DNA of 64,000 nt, taken from the NCBI RefSeq assembly GCF_014681765.1, contig NZ_CP061498.1, positions 2,741,501 through 2,805,500 of the forward strand, written 5' to 3'. This document shows, piece after piece, positions 9,307-17,526 of the stretch (position 1 is its first letter; each line of letters opens with the position of its first letter). The notes below the pieces were generated by a model. That model did not search any database. It was not told where the DNA came from and worked only from the letters and a program-made list of their open reading frames with translations. The DNA comes from Roseicitreum antarcticum. Lineage in GTDB: Bacteria > Pseudomonadota > Alphaproteobacteria > Rhodobacterales > Rhodobacteraceae. The translations under genes were made by a program, and so were the position numbers.

Positions 9307-9827
9307 GCGCTGCGCGCCCGGTCGCGTTTCAACTTTTGCATCTTGCGGGTAATGATCTGGCGCTTCAGGGGGCCCAGGTAATCAATGAACAGCTTGCCGT
9401 TCAGATGGTCCAGTTCGTGCTGCGCGCAGGTCGCCCAGAGGTCCGCGAACTCATCCTCGTGCACCTTTCCATCCAGCCCGGTCCAGCGCATGCCGACACG
9501 GGCAGGGCGGGTGACATCGGCAAATTGCTCGGGGATCGACAGGCAGCCTTCCTCGTAGACATTCACGTCATCCGAGGTCCAGAGGATCTCGGGGTTGATC
9601 AGCACCATGGGTTTGGGGGCGGCCCCCTCTTCCTTCACGCAATCCATCACGAACAGGCGCTGCATGACGCCCACCTGCGGCGCGGCAAGGCCCACGCCCG
9701 GCGCATCATACATGGTGCGCAGCATATCCTCGGCCAGCGCGCCAACCTCTGGCGACACCTCGGCCACCGGGGCGCAGGCCTTTTTCAGGCGGGGATCCGG
9801 ATGGATCAGGATGGGTCGAATGCTCAT
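9303..9827 (-). CDS. def: Peptide deformylase
   Basis: Removes the formyl group from nascent peptides. 174 residues, with all three signatures: [10 protein letters not shown] (44-53), EEGCLSIP (92-99, metal Cys95) and HELDH (137-141, two His ligands and catalytic Glu). It is the first gene of the def / def-like / fmt unit and overlaps the next frame by four bases. The 133-bp spacer to the divergent aminotransferase gene must hold both promoters. Confidence 0.97.
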   Translation of the reverse strand: MSIRPILIHPDPRLKKACAPVAEVSPEVGALAEDMLRTMYDAPGVGLAAPQVGVMQRLFVMDCVKEEGAAPKPMVLINPEILWTSDDVNVYEEGCLSIPEQFADVTRPARVGMRWTGLDGKVHEDEFADLWATCAQHELDHLNGKLFIDYLGPLKRQIITRKMQKLKRDRARSA

Positions 9828-9960
9828 GCCCGTGGATTTAAGCGATGCGCGGGGTCAGCGCAATCACCCGCGCGGCAAAGTCGGGGCGTTCTGCGCAATT
9901 TCCCCTTGCGACCCGCGCCCTGATCCGCAACCTTGCGTCCCAAGTCAGCAGGAGAGACGC

Positions 9961-11133
9961 ATGAACTTCGACCAGATCATTGACCGCCGTGGTACCCATT
10001 CGATGAAATGGGACATGATGCAGGCCCGTTATGGCGTGTCGCCCGACACCGGCGTGTCGATGTGGGTGGCTGATATGGATTTCTACCCGCCGCAGGCCGT
10101 GCAAGATGCGGCGCAACGCGCGGTGGATCATGGCGTCTACGGCTATTTCGGCGATGACCGTGCATATCTGGAATCCGTGCAATGGTGGATGCAAACCCGC
10201 CATGGCTGGCAGGTCCCGTCCGAGGCGATCTTCACCACCCATGGGCTGGTCAACGCGGTGGGACTGTGCGTGCACACGTATACCGCCCCGGGCGATGGGA
10301 TTGTGGTGTTCACGCCGGTCTATCACGCCTTTGCCCGCGTCATCTCGGACGCGGGGCGGCGGGTGGTGGAATGCCCGCTGGTCGAGGATGCTGGGCGCTA
10401 TGCCATGGATTTTGACGCCTATGACGCGATGATGACAGGGTCCGAAAAGATGCTGATCCTGTGCTCGCCGCATAACCCCGGCGGCACCGTCTGGACCGAA
10501 GCCGAGTTGCAGGGCATCGCCGATTTCGCCACGCGCCACGACCTGATCGTTGTGTCGGATGAGATCCACCACGATCTGGTGATGCCCGGCCAGCGCCACC
10601 ACGTCATGGCGCGCGCCGTGCCCGAAGTCGCCGACCGGCTGATCATGCTGACCTCGGCCAGCAAGACCTTCAACATCGCGGGCGCGCATGTCGGCAATGT
10701 CATCATCACCGACCCTGCCTTGCGCGCGCGCTTTGCGGCGACGATGGGGGCGATGGGGATTTCGCCCAATTCCTTCGGGCTGCACATGGTCACGGCGGCC
10801 TATTCGGCGGACGGGGCAGAATGGGTCGATGCTCTGTGCGCCTATCTGGAGGGCAACCGCGCCGTGTTCGACGCGGGCGTGAATGCCATCCCCGGCCTGC
10901 GGTCGATGGATTTGCAGGCGACCTATCTGGCCTGGGTGGATTTTTCCGGCACCGGCATGGCGCAGGACGAATTTACCGCCCGGGTCGAGAAGTCGGCGCA
11001 GATCGCCGCGAACCACGGCCCCACCTTTGGCACAGGCGGCGCGGGGCACCTGCGCTTCAACCTTGGTGCGCCGCGTTCGGTGGTCGAGGATGCGGTGGCG
11101 CGGCTACAAGCGGCGTTTGCCGATCTGCAATAG
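9961..11133 (+). CDS. MalY/PatB family PLP-dependent aminotransferase / cystathionine beta-lyase
   Basis: A 390-residue fold-type I PLP enzyme. The N-terminus MNFDQIIDRRGTHSMKWD, with MWVADMDF, is typical of the MalY/PatB group of C-S lyases. The PLP-binding region shows SPHNPGGTVW, VVSDEIHHDLV (Asp contacting the pyridine nitrogen) and the Schiff-base Lys in SASKTFNIAGAHVG (about residue 237). Likely action is beta-cleavage of cystathionine or related S-conjugates, or transamination. ATG at 9961 follows AGGAGAG. It converges on mcl1 across a short G/C hairpin. Confidence 0.9.
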   Translation: MNFDQIIDRRGTHSMKWDMMQARYGVSPDTGVSMWVADMDFYPPQAVQDAAQRAVDHGVYGYFGDDRAYLESVQWWMQTRHGWQVPSEAIFTTHGLVNAVGLCVHTYTAPGDGIVVFTPVYHAFARVISDAGRRVVECPLVEDAGRYAMDFDAYDAMMTGSEKMLILCSPHNPGGTVWTEAELQGIADFATRHDLIVVSDEIHHDLVMPGQRHHVMARAVPEVADRLIMLTSASKTFNIAGAHVGNVIITDPALRARFAATMGAMGISPNSFGLHMVTAAYSADGAEWVDALCAYLEGNRAVFDAGVNAIPGLRSMDLQATYLAWVDFSGTGMAQDEFTARVEKSAQIAANHGPTFGTGGAGHLRFNLGAPRSVVEDAVARLQAAFADLQ

Positions 11134-11149
11134 GGGGGCTTTGCCCCCC
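11133..11149. other. Short hairpin between convergent genes
   Basis: GGGGGGC-TTT-GCCCCCC forms a 7-bp stem at the aminotransferase stop codon; mcl1 ends 23 bp further on the other strand. There is no T-tract, so it is only a possible bidirectional 3' end element. Confidence 0.35.
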
Positions 11150-11171
11150 CCCCGGGCGCGCAAGATTCCCG

Positions 11172-12128
11172 TCAGCCGCCGATCATCTCGGACTGGCGTA
11201 CGATCACTTCGGCCTGTTTGATCGACGCGATGTCGACCAGCCGGCCCTTGTAGACTGTCGCCCCTTCGCCGCGTGTCGATGCTGCTTCCATCGCGGCCAG
11301 AATCTCGCGTGCCTCGGCCACAGCTTCGGCCGAGGGGGTAAAGACCTCATTTGACAGCGCGATCTGTTTGGGGTGGATCGCCCATTTGCCCACCATGCCC
11401 AGCGTCGCCGACCGGCGGGCCTGCGCGCGGAACCCTTCATCATCGCTGAAATCGCCGAAGGGACCATCGACCGGCAGCACGCCATGGGTGCGGCAGGCGG
11501 CGACAATCGCTGCCTGCGCCCAGTGCCAGGGGTCGGACCAATGCTGCACACCGCCTTGAAGCATGTAGTAGTTTTCCTGTGTGCCACCGATGCCTGTGGT
11601 CTGCATCCCCATGCTGGCTGCGAAATCGGCGGCGCCAAGGCTCATGGCTTGCAGGCGCGGGCTGGCAGCGGCGATTTCTTCCACATGGGCGATGCCGGCG
11701 GCGGATTCGATGATGACTTCGAACGTGATGGGTTTCTTGCGGCCCTTGGCCCGCTCCACCGCCGTGACCAGCGCATCCACGGCATAGACATCGGCGGCGC
11801 AGCCCACTTTCGGGATCATGATCTGGTCCAACCGGTCGCTGGCCTGCTCCAACAGTTCCACCACATCGCGATACCAATATGGCGTGTCCAGCCCGTTGAT
11901 GCGCACCGACAGATGCTTGGTGTTCCAGTCGACATCATGTGTCGCCTGGATGATATTCGCCCGCGCCGTATCCTTGTCGCCCGGCGCGACCGAGTCTTCC
12001 AGATCCAGGTTGATCACATCCGCCGCGCTGATCGCCATCTTTTCGAACAAGGCTGTGCGCGATCCGGGGCCGAACAATTGGCAGCGATTCGGGCGTGCGG
12101 GCGGGGTGGGCTGGATGCGAAAGCTCAT
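11172..12128 (-). CDS. mcl1: L-malyl-CoA/beta-methylmalyl-CoA lyase
   Basis: HpcH/HpaI aldolase (CitE-like) family, 318 residues. It reversibly cleaves malyl-CoA to acetyl-CoA and glyoxylate, and methylmalyl-CoA to propionyl-CoA and glyoxylate; in Rhodobacter this serves the ethylmalonyl-CoA pathway and glyoxylate assimilation. Diagnostic segments: the N-terminus with RCQLFGPGSR, VINLDLEDSV (metal-binding acidic residue), FEVIIESAAGI (metal Glu) and VGKWAIHPKQ. Near-continuous similarity to the Rhodobacter sphaeroides enzyme, as I remember it, supports the specific name. The downstream reductase at 15318 could reduce glyoxylate. Divergent from dgcN across 293 bp. Confidence 0.95.
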   Translation of the reverse strand: MSFRIQPTPPARPNRCQLFGPGSRTALFEKMAISAADVINLDLEDSVAPGDKDTARANIIQATHDVDWNTKHLSVRINGLDTPYWYRDVVELLEQASDRLDQIMIPKVGCAADVYAVDALVTAVERAKGRKKPITFEVIIESAAGIAHVEEIAAASPRLQAMSLGAADFAASMGMQTTGIGGTQENYYMLQGGVQHWSDPWHWAQAAIVAACRTHGVLPVDGPFGDFSDDEGFRAQARRSATLGMVGKWAIHPKQIALSNEVFTPSAEAVAEAREILAAMEAASTRGEGATVYKGRLVDIASIKQAEVIVRQSEMIGG

Positions 12129-12421
12129 GGCGGAACCTGCTAGTTATGATATTGCGTTTGGTGCTTCCTGTTTGGTATTATGTTGCGTAACGGCGCGCAA
12201 GGCGAAATTCTGCGCTTGCAGTATGCAGTGCCGCAACGCAGCGCCCTCCGCCGGAAAACGGCGGCGATCCCGGGCCGCGTTGCAAGAATACGGCGCATTT
12301 ATCGGCATTCACCCACTTTTCTTGCATGAAGTGCGCCGGGACGGCTCAACAAACTCAGGACATTCGACGGCAGGTACGGCACACTAGGCCGAAATCAACC
12401 CGCGAATGCAGGAGCTGCGCC
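12129..12421. other. Divergent promoter region of mcl1 and dgcN
   Basis: 293 bp without a supported gene. It must carry promoters for mcl1 (-) and the D-amino-acid cluster (+). Several TTGC/GCAA half-sites are scattered here (for example near 12215, 12280 and 12324), but I could not define a convincing operator. Confidence 0.5.
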
Positions 12422-13423
12422 ATGATCAACACCCCCTATCTGCTGTTTCTGGGCGACGCCCCCGATGGTCTGGCCGCCAAGGTCGCGCAGGGCATCAAGG
12501 ACTGGCGCCCGGAATACGCGCTGGGGCAGTTGCGGCTGGAAGGCTGCAAGGCCGATATGAAATTGCCCGACATGACGCTGGAAGAGGCCCGCGCCGCAGG
12601 CGTGCAGACCGTGGTGATCGGCGTGGCCAACCGGGGCGGTATCATCGCGCCCGCGTGGAAAAAGGTCCTGATTTCGGCGCTGGAGGCAGGTTTCGACCTG
12701 GCATCCGGCCTGCACAACCTGCTGCGCGACGAACCCGAACTGGTGGCTGCGGCCAAGGCCAACGGCCGCACGCTGCATGATGTGCGTGTGCCGGTGGTGC
12801 AATACCCGATCGCCAACGGCGAGAAACGCACGGGCAAGCGCTGTCTGGCCGTCGGCACGGATTGTTCGGTCGGCAAGATGTATACCGCGCTGGCGATGGA
12901 CGCTGAAATGCGGGAACGCGGCCTGAAATGCAGCTTCCGCGCCACGGGCCAGACCGGCATCTTGATCACCGGCGAAGGCGTGCCGCTGGATGCGGTGATC
13001 GCCGATTTCATGGCTGGATCGGTGGAATGGCTGACCCCGGACAACGACGCCGACCATTGGGACCTGATCGAGGGGCAGGGCTCGCTGTTCCACGTTTCCT
13101 ATTCGGGCGTGACGATGGCGCTGATCCATGGCGGCCAGCCCGATGCACTGATCTTGTGCCATGAGCCGACCCGCGCGCACATGCGCGGCCTGCCGGGCTA
13201 CAAGCTGCCCTCGTTGGAGGCCGTGCGCGATCTGGCGCTGCAGCTGGCGCAGGTGGCAAACCCGGCGTGTCAGGTGGTCGGCGTTTCCGTCAACACCCAG
13301 CACCTGAGCGATGATGACGCCAAAGCCTATTGCGCGGATGTTGAGGCGCGGCTGGGCCTGCCCACGGTTGACCCCTATCGCCACGGTGCCGCGCGTCTGG
13401 TCGATGCGCTGGCCGGGATCTGA
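12422..13423 (+). CDS. dgcN: DUF1611 / DgcN-type N-acetyltransferase for D-glutamate catabolism
   Basis: A 333-residue DUF1611-family protein with a P-loop-like GTDCSVGK (residues 145-152) in the middle. DUF1611 members encoded next to a DgcA-type racemase have been described in marine bacteria as DgcN, which acetylates D-glutamate so that DgcA can racemise N-acetyl-D-glutamate. That pairing is exactly what follows here, 6 bp downstream. The ATG at 12422 is preceded by GCAGGAGCT and matches the family start; the longer open frame from 12326 is not supported. Family assignment is firm; the D-glutamate role rests on the neighbours. Confidence 0.85.
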   Translation: MINTPYLLFLGDAPDGLAAKVAQGIKDWRPEYALGQLRLEGCKADMKLPDMTLEEARAAGVQTVVIGVANRGGIIAPAWKKVLISALEAGFDLASGLHNLLRDEPELVAAAKANGRTLHDVRVPVVQYPIANGEKRTGKRCLAVGTDCSVGKMYTALAMDAEMRERGLKCSFRATGQTGILITGEGVPLDAVIADFMAGSVEWLTPDNDADHWDLIEGQGSLFHVSYSGVTMALIHGGQPDALILCHEPTRAHMRGLPGYKLPSLEAVRDLALQLAQVANPACQVVGVSVNTQHLSDDDAKAYCADVEARLGLPTVDPYRHGAARLVDALAGI

Positions 13424-13429
13424 TCGGCA

Positions 13430-14392
13430 ATGATCACGGTTCATCCTGATACGTTCAAACTGGCCGAGGTCTTCACCATCGCCCGTGGATCGCGCACCCA
13501 TGCGAAGGTGCTGACCGTGCGCATCGCCCGCGATGGCATGACCGGCTGGGGCGAATGCGTGCCCTATGCCCGCTATGATGAGACGTTGGAGTCGGTCACC
13601 GCCCAGATCAATGGTCTGCCGGGTGACGTGACGCGCGAAGCGCTGCAGGGCCTTCTGCCCGCCGGGGCCGCGCGCAACGCGGTCGATTGCGCCCTGTGGG
13701 ACTGGGAGGCAAAGCGCGCGGGTCTCCGCGTCTGGGAACTGGCCGGGCTGCCCGCGCCCGGGCCGGAAATTACCGCCTTCACCCTGTCGCTGGACACGCC
13801 CGAAAAGATGCAGGCGGCAGCCCAAAAACACGCCCACCGCCCGCTGCTGAAGATCAAGCTGGGTACGCCCGATGACATGCCAAGGCTGGAGGCCGTGCGC
13901 CGTGGCGCGCCCGACACCCGCATCATCATCGACGCGAATGAGGGCTGGACCGCAGAGGTTTACGCCGACCTCGCGCCGCATCTGCTGCGCCTTGGCGTGG
14001 CGCTGGTCGAACAACCGCTGCCCGCCGGGGCTGACGACATGCTGGGCGAAATCGCCCGCCCTCTGCCGGTCTGCGCCGACGAATCGTGCCATGATCGGGG
14101 CAGTCTGGCCGGTCTGCGCGGCAAGTATGACATGGTGAACATCAAGCTCGACAAGACCGGTGGCCTGACCGAGGCGCTGGCGCTGAAGGCCGAGGCCGAG
14201 GCGCAGGGCTACAGCGTGATGGTGGGCTGCATGGTCGGCTCTTCCCTCGCCATGGCGCCCGCTGTTCTGGTCGCGCAGGGTGTGGCAATCACCGATCTTG
14301 ACGGCCCGCTGCTTCTGGCCCAAGACCGGGAAAACCCGCTGCATTTCGACGCCGCTGGCGTTCATCCCCCTGTCGCCGCCCTTTGGGGCTGA
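13430..14392 (+). CDS. dgcA: Enolase-superfamily N-acetyl-D-glutamate racemase / dipeptide epimerase
   Basis: A 320-residue muconate-lactonising-subgroup enzyme. All catalytic positions of the racemase/epimerase group are present: the KIK pair (Lys141 and Lys143), metal ligands Asp168 (IIIDAN), Glu194 (VEQPLP) and Asp217 (CADES), and the opposite base Lys239 (NIKLDK). Two lysines facing each other on either side of the substrate is the signature of 1,1-proton-transfer racemisation. Annotation as L-Ala-D/L-Glu epimerase is the usual automatic alternative; linkage to the DUF1611 gene favours N-acetyl-D-Glu racemase. Confidence 0.88.
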   Translation: MITVHPDTFKLAEVFTIARGSRTHAKVLTVRIARDGMTGWGECVPYARYDETLESVTAQINGLPGDVTREALQGLLPAGAARNAVDCALWDWEAKRAGLRVWELAGLPAPGPEITAFTLSLDTPEKMQAAAQKHAHRPLLKIKLGTPDDMPRLEAVRRGAPDTRIIIDANEGWTAEVYADLAPHLLRLGVALVEQPLPAGADDMLGEIARPLPVCADESCHDRGSLAGLRGKYDMVNIKLDKTGGLTEALALKAEAEAQGYSVMVGCMVGSSLAMAPAVLVAQGVAITDLDGPLLLAQDRENPLHFDAAGVHPPVAALWG

Positions 14393-14404
14393 AAGGACCG
14401 CATC

Positions 14405-15268
14405 ATGACCCGCACTGTCTATGTGAATGGCAGTTATCTGCCCGAAGATCAGGCCAGCGTTTCGATCTTTGATCGTGGCTTCCTGATGGCCGATGGCGTC
14501 TACGAGGTTACCTCTGTGCTGGACGGCAAGCTTATCGATTTTGCCGGGCACGCCCGTCGCCTGCAACGCTCTCTCTCCGAACTCGATATCGAAAACCCGC
14601 TGAGCGATGATGAATGGCTGACCATTCACCGCGAGCTGGTGCGGCTGAACGATATCGACCAGGGCATGATCTACCTGCAAGTCACCCGTGGTGCGCCCGG
14701 CGACCGGGATTTCGCTTTCCCCGACCCTGCCGTGACCAAACCGACCGTGGTGCTGTTCACGCAGAACAAACCCGGTCTGGCCGACACCCCGATGGCGCAA
14801 AAGGGCCTGAAGGTGATTTCGATCGAAGACATCCGCTGGGGCCGCCGCGACATCAAGACGGTTCAGCTGCTTTACCCCTCCATGGGCAAGATGATGGCGA
14901 AAAAGGCCGGGGCGGATGACGCATGGATGACCGAGGATGGCTTTGTCACCGAGGGCACGTCGAACAACGCCTATATCGTGAAGGGCGGCCGCATCATCAC
15001 CCGGCATCTGGGCAATGAGATCTTGCATGGTATCACCCGCGCCGCCGTCCTGAAATTCGCCGCCGAAGCGCAGATGGAGGTGGAGGAACGCAGCTTCACC
15101 CTGGCCGAGGCTGCGGATGCGGATGAGGCGTTCATTACCTCCGCCTCCATGTTCGTGATGCCGGTGGTGGAACTGGACGGCGCGGCGATCGGCACGGGCA
15201 AGCCGGGGCCGGTGGCAACGCGCCTGCGAGAGATCTACCTGGACGAAAGCCGCAAACAGGCGATCTGA
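14405..15268 (+). CDS. dat: D-amino-acid (D-alanine) aminotransferase
   Basis: Class IV (branched-chain/D-amino-acid) PLP transaminase of 287 residues. The N-terminal FDRGFLMADGVYE and the PLP Lys in DIKTVQLL (about residue 156) are typical, as are TEGTSNNAYIV and GITRAAVL, which bind the cofactor phosphate. It interconverts D-alanine and D-glutamate with the matching 2-oxo acids. It follows dgcA by 12 bp and completes a probable D-amino-acid operon: transfer of amino groups to make D-glutamate, then acetylation and racemisation into the L-series. Confidence 0.92.
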   Translation: MTRTVYVNGSYLPEDQASVSIFDRGFLMADGVYEVTSVLDGKLIDFAGHARRLQRSLSELDIENPLSDDEWLTIHRELVRLNDIDQGMIYLQVTRGAPGDRDFAFPDPAVTKPTVVLFTQNKPGLADTPMAQKGLKVISIEDIRWGRRDIKTVQLLYPSMGKMMAKKAGADDAWMTEDGFVTEGTSNNAYIVKGGRIITRHLGNEILHGITRAAVLKFAAEAQMEVEERSFTLAEAADADEAFITSASMFVMPVVELDGAAIGTGKPGPVATRLREIYLDESRKQAI

Positions 15269-15317
15269 GGCAGGACGATTTAAGGCGGAGCGCGCGTTGG
15301 CGCCCCCGCCGCTGACG

Positions 15318-16304
15318 CTACAGCATTGACGGCACAACCTGATCGGGCGGGCGGTGGCCGTCGGCGAAGGTCTTGATGTTGATGATGACCTTCTCGCCCA
15401 TCTCGACCCTGCCTTCCAGCGTGGCTGAGCCCATGTGCGGCAACAACACCACATTGGCCAATTCGCGCAGGCGCGGATTGATCTGATGGCCGTGTTCAAA
15501 CACATCGAGGCCCGCGCCCGCGATCTCTCCGGCGCGCAGGCCGCGGGTCAGGGCATTTTCGTCGATCACCTCCCCGCGTGAGGTGTTGACGATCACCGCG
15601 GTCGGTTTCAGCAGCTTCAGCCGCCGGGCGTTCAGCAGGTGGAAGGTTGACGGCGTATGCGGGCAGTTGACTGAAATCACATCCATCCGCGCCACCATCT
15701 GGTCAAGGCTTTCCCAATAGGTGGCCTCCAGCCCCTCTTCGATCTCGGGGCGCAGGCGTTTGCGGTTGTGGTAATGGATCTGCATGCCGAAGGCGCGCGC
15801 CCGGCGCGCGACCGCCTGACCGATCCGGCCCATGCCCAGGATGCCCAACCGCTTGCCGCCGATCCGCACGCCAAGGTTGGCCATCGGCGACCAGCCCGCC
15901 CATTCGCCCGCCTGCATCTGCGCCAGGCCCTGCGGGATCTTGCGCGTGACCGCCAGCATCAGCGCCATGGTCATGTCGGCGGTGTCATCGGTCAGCACGC
16001 CGGGCGTGTTTGACACCAGAATGCCGCGCTGCCGGGCGGATGCCACGTCGATATGGTCCACACCTGCGCCGTAATTGGCGATCAGCTTCAGCTTTTCTCC
16101 CGCCTGCGCCAGCATCGCCGCGTCGATCTGGTCGGTTACGGTGGGCACCAGCACGTCCGCGCGGCGCATGGCATCTGCCAGTTCCTCGCGCGTCATCCGT
16201 GTGTCGGGGTCGCGCAATTCGACGTTGAACAATTCCTTCAGCCGGGTCTCCACCGCGTCGGGCAACCGTCGCGTGACAACAACACTCAGGCGTTCAACTG
16301 GCAT
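15318..16304 (-). CDS. D-2-hydroxyacid dehydrogenase, glyoxylate/hydroxypyruvate reductase type
   Basis: A 328-residue NAD(P)-dependent D-isomer-specific 2-hydroxyacid dehydrogenase. Visible features: the Rossmann GMGRIG loop, the substrate-side NYGAGVDHID, the catalytic Arg in NTSRGEVID, Glu in GLDVFEH and His in LLPHMGSAT. Similarity to GyaR-type glyoxylate reductases suggests glyoxylate to glycolate; the presence of mcl1 nearby, whose lyase reaction produces glyoxylate, is consistent. Hydroxypyruvate is an alternative substrate. It converges on the D-amino-acid operon. Confidence 0.9.
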   Translation of the reverse strand: MPVERLSVVVTRRLPDAVETRLKELFNVELRDPDTRMTREELADAMRRADVLVPTVTDQIDAAMLAQAGEKLKLIANYGAGVDHIDVASARQRGILVSNTPGVLTDDTADMTMALMLAVTRKIPQGLAQMQAGEWAGWSPMANLGVRIGGKRLGILGMGRIGQAVARRARAFGMQIHYHNRKRLRPEIEEGLEATYWESLDQMVARMDVISVNCPHTPSTFHLLNARRLKLLKPTAVIVNTSRGEVIDENALTRGLRAGEIAGAGLDVFEHGHQINPRLRELANVVLLPHMGSATLEGRVEMGEKVIINIKTFADGHRPPDQVVPSML

Positions 16305-16412
16305 GGACGGCTCCTATCTGCTTGCAATTGGGTCACACACTGGCAAGGTGGCGCAGAACGGTCGCGTCTACAAGCGCCGCAGGCAATAAATACCAGAGTG
16401 CAGGAAAGCAGA

Positions 16413-16961
16413 ATGATGCGGAAATGTCTTTTACGGGGCATCACTGGCCTATGGGTCGGGGTGGCTGCGGTCGCCGTCGGCGCGTCGGGCACCACGGCAA
16501 CAGAAGCCACCACGGGCGCTGTACCTGAAGGCAAGCGCGGCCCTGTCACCAATCTGCCGCTGCCGCGCTATGTCTCGCTCAAGACATCGGAAGGCAATGC
16601 GCGGCGTGGCCCGGACACTGACCACCGCGTGGACTGGGTGTTCACCCGGCGCGACATGCCCCTGCGCGTCACGGCCGAGTTTGAGCACTGGCGCCGGATC
16701 GAAGATGCCGAGGGCGCAGGCGGCTGGATGCACTACGCCCTGTTGTCGGGCGTGCGCACGGCGACGATCATGGAAGACATGACACCGCTGCATCAGCGTC
16801 CCGAGGCCGCGTCGCTGACACAGGCGTACCTGGAGGTCGGCGTGATTGCGCGCATCCTGTCGTGCGAGGTTGAGTGGTGCGAACTGGGCGTGGATGGCGT
16901 GCAGGGCTGGACCTTGAAGGCCAATCTATGGGGGGTAGAGCCCGACGAGGTGCTGGACTGA
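16413..16961 (+). CDS. Secreted bacterial SH3-domain protein
   Basis: 182 residues. A signal peptide (MMRKCLLRG, then a hydrophobic core to about residue 25) precedes two SH3b-like segments. The first contains LPRYVSLKTSEGNARRGPD and PLRVTAEFEHWRRIED, followed by a W-x-x-x-x-L turn; a second, diverged one is at about 120-180 and includes CEVEWCELG and GWTLKANLWG. This matches the periplasmic SH3-like family common next to 2-hydroxyacid dehydrogenase genes in alphaproteobacteria. It probably binds cell-wall or protein ligands; function is unproven. Its stop codon abuts the convergent stress-protein stop with no spacer. Confidence 0.82.
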   Translation: MMRKCLLRGITGLWVGVAAVAVGASGTTATEATTGAVPEGKRGPVTNLPLPRYVSLKTSEGNARRGPDTDHRVDWVFTRRDMPLRVTAEFEHWRRIEDAEGAGGWMHYALLSGVRTATIMEDMTPLHQRPEAASLTQAYLEVGVIARILSCEVEWCELGVDGVQGWTLKANLWGVEPDEVLD

Positions 16962-17414
16962 TTACATGCTTTCCAGCCGTTCCTTGGACAATTCGCCTGG
17001 AACGATGGTGATGGGGATCGGCAGCGTGCCTGAACTGCGCGACAGTTGCGTGACCAGCGGGCCGGGGCCGCTGTTGTCCACGCCCGCACCAAGCACCAGG
17101 ATGCCGATGTCGGGGTCGTCCTGAATCTGGGCCAGGATCTCATCCACGGCCTGTCCTTCGCGGATGACCAGCTCCGGTTCGATCCCTTGGCGGTCGCGCA
17201 TCCATTTGGCGAAAACGGCGAAATGCGCCTCGATCCGCTCGCGCGCTTCCGCACGCATGATGTCGGCAACGCCCATCCAGTGCTGGAACTCTTCCGGTGG
17301 AATGATCGACAGCATCTGCACACCTGCGCCGGTCTTTGCCGCACGGATCGCGGCAAAGCGGATTGCGTTCAGGCATTCGCGGCTGTCATCCAGCACGACC
17401 ATAAATTTCAGCAT
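16962..17414 (-). CDS. Universal stress protein (UspA family)
   Basis: A 150-residue single-domain UspA protein. Beta-1 KFMVVLDDS with the Asp, and the distal ILVLGAG.D, correspond to the family's nucleotide-binding core, although the final G-x2-G-x9-G(S/T) loop is not cleanly conserved, so ATP binding is uncertain. The ATG at 17414 is preferred to the upstream in-frame starts because the family begins at this strand. Directly abuts the SH3-protein gene tail to tail. Confidence 0.85.
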   Translation of the reverse strand: MLKFMVVLDDSRECLNAIRFAAIRAAKTGAGVQMLSIIPPEEFQHWMGVADIMRAEARERIEAHFAVFAKWMRDRQGIEPELVIREGQAVDEILAQIQDDPDIGILVLGAGVDNSGPGPLVTQLSRSSGTLPIPITIVPGELSKERLESM

Positions 17415-17526
17415 CACCCTATCCCCCGTGTATGCGCCGCGCGCGACGGCGCAGTTTTGCGCAACGGCCCCCCCGATGGCAAGCCCTTGCTTCCACATCG
17501 GGGCGCGTTGGATTATGCGCGGTCGC

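Noticed and set aside
9595-9960. 122-codon N-terminal extension of the MalY-type aminotransferase
   Set aside because: It runs through the promoter spacer and antisense to def; the family start and ribosome-binding site place the ATG at 9961.
12129-12421. RamB/ScfR-type operator between mcl1 and dgcN
   Set aside because: TTGC and GCAA half-sites are present, but none forms a symmetric pair with convincing spacing.
12395-15505. 1036-codon open frame on the minus strand
   Set aside because: Antisense shadow of the dgcN-dgcA-dat operon; composition is His/Gln/Arg-rich with no domain.
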